Source of the DNA: Nocardioidaceae bacterium
Lineage (GTDB): Bacteria; Actinomycetota; Actinomycetes; Propionibacteriales; Nocardioidaceae
Reading direction: 5' to 3'
Assembly: GCA_025934895.1 (NCBI GenBank)
Contig: JAICWH010000019.1
Location: 1-36,288, forward strand
Length of the DNA stretch: 36,288 nt
Shown here: positions 16,630 to 23,038 of the stretch, one piece after another
Position numbering within the stretch: the first letter of the stretch is position 1
How the letters are laid out: the number at the start of each line of letters is the position of its first letter
Notes under the pieces: generated by a model
The model's database searches: none
The model's input: the letters and a program-made list of their open reading frames with translations, nothing else
What the model was told of the DNA's origin: nothing
Translations under genes and position numbers: made by a program

Positions 16630-17436
16630 GTGACTGTGACCCCAGCCGCGGCTCCCGGTGCCGACGGGGTCGAGGCGTCGCGGGCGGCTCTGGTGGTGCT
16701 GGCCGCCGGCGAGGGCAGCCGCGTCGGCCATGACACCAACAAGGTGCTGCTGCCGCTGGCCGGTCGACGGGTGTTCACCTGGTCGATCCGGTGGGCACAC
16801 AGCCTGCCGCAGGTCGGTCAGGTCGTGCTGGTCATCCGGGAGAGCGACCGGGAGCTCGTGGGCAGGGCCCTCGAGCGCGAGCTGCCCGACGTCGACGTCA
16901 CCGTCGTCGTCGGCGGCCGCACCCGGCACGAGTCGGAGTGGTCCGCTCTGCAGACGCTGGCCCCCGAGATCGAGTCGGGCGGGACCGAGGTCGTGGTGAT
17001 CCACGACGCAGCGCGTCCGCTCGCCGGCGCCCAGGTGTTCCTCGACGTCATCTCGGCCGCCGCCGTGTACGGCGGTGCACTGCCGGTTCGTGACCAGCCC
17101 GCCCTGACGACCCTCGACCACGCTCGTCAGTCGGAGCTGCGACGCACGGTGGCGGTGCAGACGCCGCAGGCGTTCCGGGCCCGACCGCTGCTCGAGGCCT
17201 ACTCCCGCGCCAGCGCGGACGCCTTCGTCGGCACCGACACCGCGAGCTGCGTGGAGCGCTACACCGACGTCGCCGTGCGGTGCGTGGCCGGTGACGCCGG
17301 CAACATCAAGATCACGTTCCCCGAGGACCTGTTCCTCGCCGAACGCCTGTTGGCCAAGGCCGACTGGGACCTGTCCGCGGAGACGGTCGCGCACCGGTGG
17401 TCGGCGCATGAGGGTAGACGGAGGCGGAGCCGATGA
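16630..17436 (+). CDS. ispD: 2-C-methyl-D-erythritol 4-phosphate cytidylyltransferase (IspD family), intact catalytic loop
   Basis: Nucleotidyltransferase of 268 residues that would join CTP and MEP to form CDP-methylerythritol. It has the CTP-binding loop LAAGEGSRVG (about residues 24-33) with Lys38 in TNKVLLPL, HDAARP (about 125-130), VQTPQAFRA (about 177) and a final GNIKITFPEDL. One region is unusual: the conserved (V)TDTIK arm reads PVRDQPALTTLD, so its Thr and Lys are missing. The degenerate relative at 17743 keeps that arm but lacks the loop. It overlaps the zinc-ribbon gene by four bases. A related polyol-phosphate cytidylyltransferase (TarI-like) is the main alternative, but the other motifs favour IspD. 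Confidence 0.82.
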   Translation: MTVTPAAAPGADGVEASRAALVVLAAGEGSRVGHDTNKVLLPLAGRRVFTWSIRWAHSLPQVGQVVLVIRESDRELVGRALERELPDVDVTVVVGGRTRHESEWSALQTLAPEIESGGTEVVVIHDAARPLAGAQVFLDVISAAAVYGGALPVRDQPALTTLDHARQSELRRTVAVQTPQAFRARPLLEAYSRASADAFVGTDTASCVERYTDVAVRCVAGDAGNIKITFPEDLFLAERLLAKADWDLSAETVAHRWSAHEGRRRRSR

Positions 17437-17741
17437 GCGTGGAGTTCTCCGACCTGACCTGCGAGCGATGCGACCTGGTCACCGAGCACGAGCTGCACTA
17501 TGCGGGCCGGCTCCTGGAGTCGGTGCGCTGCACCAGGTGCGGACACCGGGTGATGCTCAGCCACCAGGCCCTGCTGCCGGCCTACCTCCATGATCTCGAG
17601 CACCGAGTGGCGAGCAAGCCGCAGCGGATGTACCGGCGCGCGGCTCGAGACCCCCTCGCCTTCCTCGTCGGGCTGCCCCTCGCGGTCGTCCGGCAGCCCA
17701 CGAAGTTCGCCCGCGAGCTGTGGTCGCTGGTCAGGCGCTGA
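17433..17741 (+). CDS. small zinc-ribbon protein of unknown function
   Basis: A protein of 102 residues. Two CxxC pairs (CERC near residue 10 and CTRC near residue 35) form a probable zinc ribbon. A basic C-terminal half follows with SKPQRMYRRAARDPLAFLVG. It resembles a short family sometimes labelled 'bh protein', whose function is not known; that match is from memory. It starts inside the ispD stop (ATGA overlap), so the two are co-translated. Its stop is one base from the stop of the convergent IspD-like gene. Confidence 0.65.
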   Translation: MSVEFSDLTCERCDLVTEHELHYAGRLLESVRCTRCGHRVMLSHQALLPAYLHDLEHRVASKPQRMYRRAARDPLAFLVGLPLAVVRQPTKFARELWSLVRR

Positions 17742-17742
17742 G

Positions 17743-18441
17743 TCAGGTCTCCTGCACCATCCGGGCCATCTCGTCCATGCACTCGAGCAGGTTCACGGCC
17801 GAGGGGTCGTCGACGCGGCGTCCGAGGGACGGTGCCTTGCGCAGGCTGACGGGGCCCTGCGCTCGCAGCCAGGCGACCAGCGCCCCGAAGTCGGCGGTCG
17901 GCGGCAGACCCTGCGGGGCGGTGTGCTCGTGCCGATGGTCGAAGACGACCGGCGAGGCGACGACGCCGAACACCTCGCGGTCCAAGGTGCCGACGATCTG
18001 GTCGTCCACGACGGTCTTGATCGTGTCCGTGACCGGTCGGAACGCCACCAGGGCCCCGTCGCCGCCCGGTCCGGCAGCCCCGCGCCGTACGTCGGCGGCG
18101 CCGGTGTCATCGAGGCAGGCGGCGAGGAACGACGCCGGGACCAACGGGCAGAGGGGGTCGTGCATCACCACGGTGACCGGGCCGACCCTCCCCGCGCCGA
18201 GGGTCCGCCACCATCCGCGGGCGTCCTTCACCAGCGCGGGGAGGTCGGTGCGGTCCAGGTCCGCTGCGGCGGCTGCGCCCTGGTCCGGGTCCACCGTGAC
18301 GACGACGTGACCGGCGACCCGGTCGACCTCGAGCAACGCCCGGACCGCGTGCAGGAACAGCGCCTCGTGGTGCAGGTCCACGAAGGGCAGCGACCCTCGA
18401 CCCTCCAGGGGCACGACCCCGACGGTCATCCGCTGCGACAT
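17743..18441 (-). CDS. degenerate IspD-like protein lacking the CTP-binding loop
   Basis: About 232 residues from ATG 18441, which has GGAGG four bases upstream. Position beside carD and partial motifs show descent from the standard actinobacterial ispD. It opens TVGVVPLEGRGSLPF where active IspD has VPAAGxGxRxG and a nearby Lys; both the Arg and Lys are lost. HDAARP has become HDPLCP. The FRPVTDTIKTV arm (about residue 137) is well kept, and VDDPSAVNLLE resembles the TDDASLVE segment. No QTPQ motif or C-terminal substrate-binding block is visible. It is not frameshifted and looks maintained, so it may be a pseudoenzyme, perhaps partnering the intact IspD at 16630. A decaying gene is the alternative. 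Confidence 0.7.
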   Translation of the reverse strand: MSQRMTVGVVPLEGRGSLPFVDLHHEALFLHAVRALLEVDRVAGHVVVTVDPDQGAAAAADLDRTDLPALVKDARGWWRTLGAGRVGPVTVVMHDPLCPLVPASFLAACLDDTGAADVRRGAAGPGGDGALVAFRPVTDTIKTVVDDQIVGTLDREVFGVVASPVVFDHRHEHTAPQGLPPTADFGALVAWLRAQGPVSLRKAPSLGRRVDDPSAVNLLECMDEMARMVQET

Positions 18442-18491
18442 CCGCCCTCCCTCATCGACCTTCATCATGACGCGTGTCGCGCCCCCGGACG

Positions 18492-18530
18492 CACGAAGGC
18501 CCCCCGGACGCCGTCCGGGGGGCCTTCGTG
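18492..18530 (-). terminator. strong hairpin terminator downstream of carD
   Basis: A 19-base arm (18492-18510, CACGAAGGCCCCCCGGACG) is perfectly complementary to 18512-18530, with one base between. It lies 40 bases past the carD stop and before the IspD-like start, so carD is probably transcribed alone. No T-run follows on the minus strand, which is common in high-GC actinobacteria. Confidence 0.85.
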
Positions 18531-18570
18531 TCGCGCTGGTGGGCCCCGGTCGTTCAGGGCTCCCGATGAG

Positions 18571-19056
18571 TCAGCCGGCGAGCACGTCGTCGAGGAGCGC
18601 CTCGGCCTTGTCCTCGTTGGTGTGCTCCGCCAGAGCCAGCTCGGAGACGAGGATCTGCCGCGCCTTCGCCAGCATCCGCTTCTCCCCGGCAGAGAGGCCA
18701 CGGTCACGCTCGCGGCGCCACAGGTCGCGCACGACCTCGGCCACCTTCATGACGTCACCGGAGTGCAGCTTCTCCAGGTTGGCCTTGTAGCGGCGGGACC
18801 AGTTCGTCGGCTCCTCGGTGTGCGCGGCACGCAGCACGTCGAAGACGCGGTCCAGTCCCTCCTTGTCCACAACGTCGCGGACCCCGACCAGGTCCAGGTT
18901 GCAGGCCGGGACGCGGACGACGAGATCCTGCTGGGCGACGATGCGCAGGACGAGGTACTCCCTGTCCTCACCCTTGATCTGTCGGGTCTCGATGTCCTCG
19001 ATGATCGCTGCGCCGTGATTTGGGTAAACAACCGTTTCGCCGACGGTAAATGTCAT
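18571..19056 (-). CDS. carD: CarD-type RNA polymerase-binding transcription factor
   Basis: Essential actinobacterial regulator that binds the RNA polymerase beta subunit and stabilises open promoter complexes, notably at rRNA genes. It has 161 residues. The N-terminal RNAP-interaction domain begins [17 protein letters not shown] and includes [13 protein letters not shown]. The C-terminal helical DNA-binding domain has [19 protein letters not shown] with the conserved Trp, then [21 protein letters not shown] purine-rich AGGAAGGGG lies about 11 bases before the ATG. Neighbouring ispD-like and lpqE-like genes match the M. tuberculosis Rv3582c-Rv3584 neighbourhood. Confidence 0.97.
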   Translation of the reverse strand: MTFTVGETVVYPNHGAAIIEDIETRQIKGEDREYLVLRIVAQQDLVVRVPACNLDLVGVRDVVDKEGLDRVFDVLRAAHTEEPTNWSRRYKANLEKLHSGDVMKVAEVVRDLWRRERDRGLSAGEKRMLAKARQILVSELALAEHTNEDKAEALLDDVLAG

Positions 19057-19083
19057 CTGTCATGTACCCCTTCCTAGGTGACC

Positions 19084-19092
19084 AGGATAACA
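19084..19092 (-). promoter_or_regulatory. extended -10 promoter element of carD
   Basis: On the minus strand TGTTATCCT (TGn plus TATCCT) lies about 30 bases before the carD ATG, in the 204-base gap between carD and the UbiA-family gene. No good -35 is visible, as is usual for extended -10 promoters. Confidence 0.45.
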
Positions 19093-19248
19093 CGTCCTGA
19101 CTGCCTTCCCTTCAGCGTTTTCGCAGGTCAGACGGCTGATTGGGGGTTGACAGGAGGCCGTCTGCTATGCCTCAGGACCGCGGAGGCCGCCGGCGCGAGA
19201 ACCGTCGGGCGCCGACCCGGTCGCGTCCCGGGTCGGGCGCCGGTGGTC

Positions 19249-19254
19249 GATACT
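19249..19254 (+). promoter_or_regulatory. -10 element of a probable leaderless promoter (UbiA-family gene)
   Basis: GATACT ends six bases before the ATG at 19261 and no Shine-Dalgarno is present. The rest of the 19057-19260 gap holds only the carD promoter region. Confidence 0.4.
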
Positions 19255-19260
19255 TCGCTC

Positions 19261-19977
19261 ATGGAGCCTCGCACGCCACCGGGGACGACGGTTTCGCTGC
19301 TGCTCAGCTGCCATCCGCTGCCGGCTGGCGCGGTGACGGCCGGTCTGACCCTCGCCGCGGCCGTGACCGGTCGCGGAGCACCCCAGTGCGCGCTGGTGGC
19401 CGCGACGGTCTTCACCGGGCAGCTGACGATCGGCTGGGTGAACGACCTCGTGGACGCGGATCGCGACCGCCGCACCGGGCGCGCTGACAAGCCCGTGGCT
19501 CTCGGCTGGGTGGACGCCCGCACCGTCAAGGTCGCGACCGCGTGCACGACCCTGCTCGTCGTACCGCTGTCGCTGGCCAACGGCACGGCCGCCGGCGTCG
19601 CGCACCTCGGCTTCGTGGCGAGCGGCTGGGCCTACGACCTGCACCTGAAGCGGACCGTGCTCTCCTGGGTTCCCTACCTGGTCGGGTTCGGGCTGCTGCC
19701 GGCGTTCGTCTCCTACGGAGGCCTCGGACCGGGCGCGCACGGCTCCCCGCCGACCGTGGCGGTCACCGTGAGCGTCGCGCTGCTCGCGGTCGGCGTGCAC
19801 TTCCTGAACACCCTGCCCGACCTCGACGACGACGAGGAGATGGCCGTGCGACACCTGCCGCTGCTGGTGGCGCGCCGGATCGGCAGACGACGGCTGGCGT
19901 GGGTCTCCGGGGTCTACACCGGGGCGGCAGCCGTCGCGGCGGTCACCGCGGCCCTGAGGGGGGGAGTCCGGCAGTGA
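19261..19977 (+). CDS. UbiA-family prenyltransferase-like membrane protein
   Basis: Membrane protein of 238 residues with about seven hydrophobic helices. UbiA-family enzymes transfer a prenyl group from a prenyl diphosphate to an acceptor. The first Asp-rich motif is NDLVDADRDRRTGRADKPVA and the second NTLPDLDDDEEM, both in the expected places. The protein is shorter than typical UbiA or MenA enzymes (about 290), and the acceptor is unknown. The start at ATG 19261 is the first that fits the hydrophobic profile. Its stop overlaps the lipoprotein gene. It sits between carD and an lpqE-like gene that are adjacent in M. tuberculosis, so it is probably an insertion in this lineage. Confidence 0.8.
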   Translation: MEPRTPPGTTVSLLLSCHPLPAGAVTAGLTLAAAVTGRGAPQCALVAATVFTGQLTIGWVNDLVDADRDRRTGRADKPVALGWVDARTVKVATACTTLLVVPLSLANGTAAGVAHLGFVASGWAYDLHLKRTVLSWVPYLVGFGLLPAFVSYGGLGPGAHGSPPTVAVTVSVALLAVGVHFLNTLPDLDDDEEMAVRHLPLLVARRIGRRRLAWVSGVYTGAAAVAAVTAALRGGVRQ

Positions 19978-20564
19978 CCATTACACTCAACGCCGTGAAC
20001 GTACGCCGCCGCCTCGCGCTCGCCTCCCTCCCGCTCGCGGTCACGGCGCTGACGTCGTGCGCGGTGAACTTCGGTGCGCAGACCGACCAGCCCTACAACC
20101 CCTCCACCGGGGTGGACGACCGCTCGGGCGAGGTCGACGTGCTGAACGCTCTGGTTGTCTCGGGCGGTGCCGGCAGCGGCGCGGTCATCGCCACGCTGGT
20201 CAACAACGACCAGGTGCACGCCGACGCGCTACGCAGGGTCGCCGGCGCCGGCGCCGACGCGTCGGTCAAGGTCACGCCGGGGGGAGCGACCGCCATTCCC
20301 AACGGCGGCCTGCTCAACCTGGCCAAGAGCGGCCGGATCACGGTGACTGGCTCCCAGGTGGTGCCCGGCGGGGTGGTCACCCTCACGTTCAGCTTCGCGC
20401 GTGCCCAGGCGATCACGGTCGACGCCCCGGTGGTCGCCAACAGCTCGGAGTACGCCGGCGTCCGAGTGCCCCGGTCGACGGCCACGCCCTCGGCGCCCGC
20501 CTCTCCCTCCACGCCGGTGTCCCCGTCGGCGACCGAGTCACCCACGACGTCCCCCTCGTCCTGA
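19974..20564 (+). CDS. LpqE-like lipoprotein
   Basis: Secreted lipoprotein of about 196 residues. A basic stretch (NVRRR), a hydrophobic core and the lipobox ALTSC predict lipidation at Cys29. The mature part is a single beta-rich domain (VDVLNALVVSGGAGSGAVIA). It ends in a Ser/Thr/Pro-rich tail of about 30 residues. Position beside carD and the domain pattern match M. tuberculosis LpqE (Rv3584), whose function is unclear. The GTG start at 19974 overlaps the UbiA-family stop and has a G-rich Shine-Dalgarno. GTG 19995, behind TACACT with seven bases, is an alternative leaderless start and would still give a complete signal peptide. Confidence 0.75.
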   Translation: MTITLNAVNVRRRLALASLPLAVTALTSCAVNFGAQTDQPYNPSTGVDDRSGEVDVLNALVVSGGAGSGAVIATLVNNDQVHADALRRVAGAGADASVKVTPGGATAIPNGGLLNLAKSGRITVTGSQVVPGGVVTLTFSFARAQAITVDAPVVANSSEYAGVRVPRSTATPSAPASPSTPVSPSATESPTTSPSS

Positions 20565-20589
20565 CACCGGCCTCCGCCCTGGCTAGGCT
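20561..20589 (+). promoter_or_regulatory. leaderless-type promoter of gpmA
   Basis: CTGACA (20561-20566), 17 bases, then TAGGCT (20584-20589), ending six bases before the gpmA ATG. The -35 overlaps the end of the lipoprotein gene. It is the best-formed leaderless promoter in the window. Confidence 0.65.
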
Positions 20590-20595
20590 GCGCGC

Positions 20596-21351
20596 ATGAC
20601 GAGCACGCCGTACACCCTGGTCCTGCTCCGCCACGGCGAGAGCGAGTGGAACGCCAAGAACCTCTTCACCGGCTGGGTCGACGTCCCGCTCACCGACAAG
20701 GGGCGGACCGAGGCGACCCGTGGCGGGTCGCTGATCGCCGAGGCGGCGGTCCTCCCCGACGTGCTGCACACCTCCGTCCTGCGCCGGGCCATCACGACCG
20801 CCCACCTCGCCCTCGACGCCTGCGACCGGCACTGGATCCCGGTGAGGAGGTCCTGGCGCCTCAACGAGCGGCACTACGGCGCCCTGCAGGGCAAGGACAA
20901 GAAGGCCACCCTGGAGGAGTACGGCGAGGAGCAGTTCATGCTCTGGCGTCGCTCCTACGACACTCCGCCGCCGCCCATCGACGACGACGACGAGTGGTCG
21001 CAGTCCGGCGCGCCGGCCTACGCGGATCTCGCCGAGGAGGTCCGGCCCCGCACCGAGTGCCTGGCCGACGTCGTGCAGCGGATGCTCCCCTACTGGTACG
21101 ACGCCATCGTCCCCGACCTGCGGGCCGGGCGGACCGTCTGCGTCGCGGCACACGGGAACTCGCTGCGCGCCCTGGTCAAGCACCTGGACGGGATGTCCGA
21201 GCAGGCCGTGGTCGGGCTGAACATCCCGACCGGCATCCCGCTGGTCTACCGTCTCGACGAGCACCTGCGACCGACCGTCACCGGCGGGGAGTACCTCGAC
21301 CCGGACGCCGCCGCGGACGCCATCAAGGCGGTCGCCAACCAGGGTCGCTGA
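20596..21351 (+). CDS. gpmA: 2,3-bisphosphoglycerate-dependent phosphoglycerate mutase
   Basis: Glycolytic and gluconeogenic enzyme that interconverts 3- and 2-phosphoglycerate in the cytosol. It has 251 residues, full length. The phosphohistidine motif is [10 protein letters not shown] near the N-terminus. Other catalytic residues are in [30 protein letters not shown] and [15 protein letters not shown] (second His). In M. tuberculosis gpm1 precedes senX3-regX3 (Rv0489-Rv0491). Here a DinB-family gene and phoU, both on the minus strand, lie between gpmA and senX3. Confidence 0.96.
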   Translation: MTSTPYTLVLLRHGESEWNAKNLFTGWVDVPLTDKGRTEATRGGSLIAEAAVLPDVLHTSVLRRAITTAHLALDACDRHWIPVRRSWRLNERHYGALQGKDKKATLEEYGEEQFMLWRRSYDTPPPPIDDDDEWSQSGAPAYADLAEEVRPRTECLADVVQRMLPYWYDAIVPDLRAGRTVCVAAHGNSLRALVKHLDGMSEQAVVGLNIPTGIPLVYRLDEHLRPTVTGGEYLDPDAAADAIKAVANQGR

Positions 21352-21375
21352 CCTCGCTCGACAACTCCGACGAGG

Positions 21376-21398
21376 CGGCTCGACGCGCGTTCGAGCCG
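21376..21398. terminator. bidirectional hairpin terminator between gpmA and the MDMPI-family gene
   Basis: CGGCTCGA (21376-21383), a seven-base loop, TCGAGCCG (21391-21398). It lies in the 56-base gap between two convergent stop codons and can serve both strands. Confidence 0.65.
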
Positions 21399-21407
21399 GA
21401 GGGATGC

Positions 21408-22178
21408 TCAGGGCGTCAGAGGGGAGCCGAGGAACGCACGCACCCGAGGCTCGTCACCGGCGATCCGCAGCCGGCGCTCGTCGAAGCGCCGGTGCCACAG
21501 GGCGCGGTAGAGCACGTCTGCCGGCGCCACCACCCGGTCCTCCCGGCCCTCGGCGGGGCTCAGCTCACGCACGACCCCCGGCGACCCGCCGGGATCCGGC
21601 AGCACCGCCCAGGAGTCCCCGGTGTCGGAGGCGACGAGCTGCAGCGGCACGGTCAGGACGGACGGATACCCCCGCTTGGCCATCCGCGGCAGCATCACGG
21701 TCAGCACCTCGTCGATCCCGTCGGCGGCGACGTGGGCGGACACCTCGGTGCTGCGGCCCGACGCCACGTCGAGGTCGACCTGGTGGATGGTCGTCTCGTG
21801 CAGCTGGCGACGCTGCCAGAACTCGGCGACGCCGGTCCCGACCACGAAGTTCCAGCACGGCTTGTCGGCCGGCGTCTGGCGCAGCACCTGGTAGAGGTCC
21901 TCCGCCTTCGCGAAGTACCACTCGCTGACCGCCCGTGGCCGGTTGGCGTGCGGCTCGTCGTTGGTCTCGAACGCCCGCTGCCCCGTCTCCACGATCGTCG
22001 CCGCCCACGCATGCACGTTCCCGAGATGGACGACGAGGTCCCGGACGCTCCATCCGGGACACGCGGACACGGGGTTGCGCAGGTCGGACCAGCCGACTGA
22101 CACGGCGAAGCGCTCGACGGCAGCGGCGTAGTCCTCGACGAAGCCGACCGAGGTCGACGGGACCGGAGCCGGGTTCAC
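21408..22178 (-). CDS. maleylpyruvate isomerase family (DinB-like, mycothiol-dependent type) protein
   Basis: A protein of 256 residues with the MDMPI N-terminal four-helix domain. It has CPGWSVRDLVVHLGNVHAWA, then LHETTIHQVDLDVASG, whose His residues and Glu form the usual metal site. A smaller C-terminal domain follows. Characterised members are mycothiol-dependent isomerases or transferases, and mshA at 26591 shows the host makes mycothiol. The real substrate is unknown because the family is very large in actinobacteria. The GTG start at 22178 has GATGAT six bases upstream, again a leaderless arrangement. Confidence 0.82.
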   Translation of the reverse strand: MNPAPVPSTSVGFVEDYAAAVERFAVSVGWSDLRNPVSACPGWSVRDLVVHLGNVHAWAATIVETGQRAFETNDEPHANRPRAVSEWYFAKAEDLYQVLRQTPADKPCWNFVVGTGVAEFWQRRQLHETTIHQVDLDVASGRSTEVSAHVAADGIDEVLTVMLPRMAKRGYPSVLTVPLQLVASDTGDSWAVLPDPGGSPGVVRELSPAEGREDRVVAPADVLYRALWHRRFDERRLRIAGDEPRVRAFLGSPLTP

Positions 22179-22184
22179 GCGCCC

Positions 22185-22190
22185 ATCATC
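22185..22190 (-). promoter_or_regulatory. -10 element of a probable leaderless promoter (MDMPI-family gene)
   Basis: GATGAT on the minus strand ends six bases before the GTG at 22178; the spacer GGGCGC offers no standard ribosome-binding site position. Confidence 0.4.
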
Positions 22191-22223
22191 GCACCCGGGT
22201 GCGACCGCGGGGACCGGAGCGGC

Positions 22224-22883
22224 TCAGACCTCCGCGGCGGAGCCGACGACCTCCCCGGTGACGAGGTAGACGACGCGTCGGGCCAAGGACACGGCGTGGT
22301 CGGCGATCCGCTCGTAGTAGCGGCCCAGCAGCGCGATGTCCACCGCCGGCTCGACGCCGTGCGGCCAGGCGTCGTCGAGCATCAGCCGGAAGGACGACCG
22401 GCGCAGCTGATCCATCTCCTCGTCATCCTCCTCCATCTGCCGAGCGCCCTCCACGTCCCGGTCGGCGATCACCCCCGCAACGGTCCCGACCATCTTCTCG
22501 GCCACCATCGCCATCCGCTCGATGGTGGGCACCATCTCCTCGGGCACGGCGACCAAGGGCACCCGGAGCCGGGCAACCTTGGCCACGTGCACCGACAGGT
22601 CGCCCATCCGCTCGAGGTCGGCCACCATCCGCAGAGCGCCCACCAGCATCCTGAGGTCGCTGGCGACCGGCTGCTGGAGCGCGAGGAGCTCGAAGGCGCG
22701 GGTCTCCACGCGTTCCCGCGCGGCGTCGATCTCGGCGTCGTCGGTGATCACCCGCTCGGCGATCTCGGCATCCGCCGTCAGCAGCGCCTCGGTGGACCGG
22801 GCGACCGCCTCCTGCACCTGGCGGGTCATCGTCACCAGGTCGTCGATGATGGTGTCGAGCTGGTCGACGTAGGCGTTGCGCAT
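22224..22883 (-). CDS. phoU: phosphate-signalling protein PhoU
   Basis: Cytosolic regulator of phosphate uptake, 219 residues, made of two three-helix PhoU repeats. It links the Pst transporter to the phosphate two-component system. Metal-binding E/D-rich motifs are visible in each half (ALRMVADLERMGDLSVHVAK and RYYERIADHAVSLARR). It starts with MRNAYVDQLDTIIDDL at ATG 22883, behind TAGCGT with seven bases. It is divergent from senX3-regX3, the SenX3-RegX3 system it should modulate. The shared 155-base gap carries a PHO-box-like repeat. Confidence 0.94.
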   Translation of the reverse strand: MRNAYVDQLDTIIDDLVTMTRQVQEAVARSTEALLTADAEIAERVITDDAEIDAARERVETRAFELLALQQPVASDLRMLVGALRMVADLERMGDLSVHVAKVARLRVPLVAVPEEMVPTIERMAMVAEKMVGTVAGVIADRDVEGARQMEEDDEEMDQLRRSSFRLMLDDAWPHGVEPAVDIALLGRYYERIADHAVSLARRVVYLVTGEVVGSAAEV

Positions 22884-22890
22884 GCCCGCC

Positions 22891-22896
22891 ACGCTA
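22891..22896 (-). promoter_or_regulatory. -10 element of a probable leaderless phoU promoter
   Basis: TAGCGT on the minus strand ends seven bases before the phoU ATG. The PHO-box-like repeat lies about 50 bases further upstream. Confidence 0.4.
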
Positions 22897-22944
22897 CGGA
22901 GCCCAGATGTCCACCCGGTGACGCTGGGGGAACCCGCTGGCGAC

Positions 22945-22966
22945 GACGAGTGAACGGCGGATGAAC
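22945..22966 (-). promoter_or_regulatory. PHO-box-like direct repeat
   Basis: On the minus strand two adjacent 11-base units, GTTCATCCGCC (22966-22956) and GTTCACTCGTC (22955-22945), fit the actinobacterial PHO box G(G/T)TCAYYYR(G/C)G at about 10 and 9 of 11 positions. The site lies between phoU and senX3 and is a likely RegX3/PhoP-type binding site. Confidence 0.6.
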
Positions 22967-23026
22967 ACTGCACGAAAGCGCAGGTCAGGGCATGGGTGAC
23001 TGGCGAACAGCCGATGCCCGGGTGCG

Positions 23027-23032
23027 TACGAT
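23027..23032 (+). promoter_or_regulatory. -10 element of a probable leaderless senX3 promoter
   Basis: TACGAT ends six bases before the senX3 GTG (23039), with CGACCC between and no Shine-Dalgarno. No clear -35 is seen, consistent with an activator-dependent promoter. Confidence 0.5.
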
Positions 23033-23038
23033 CGACCC

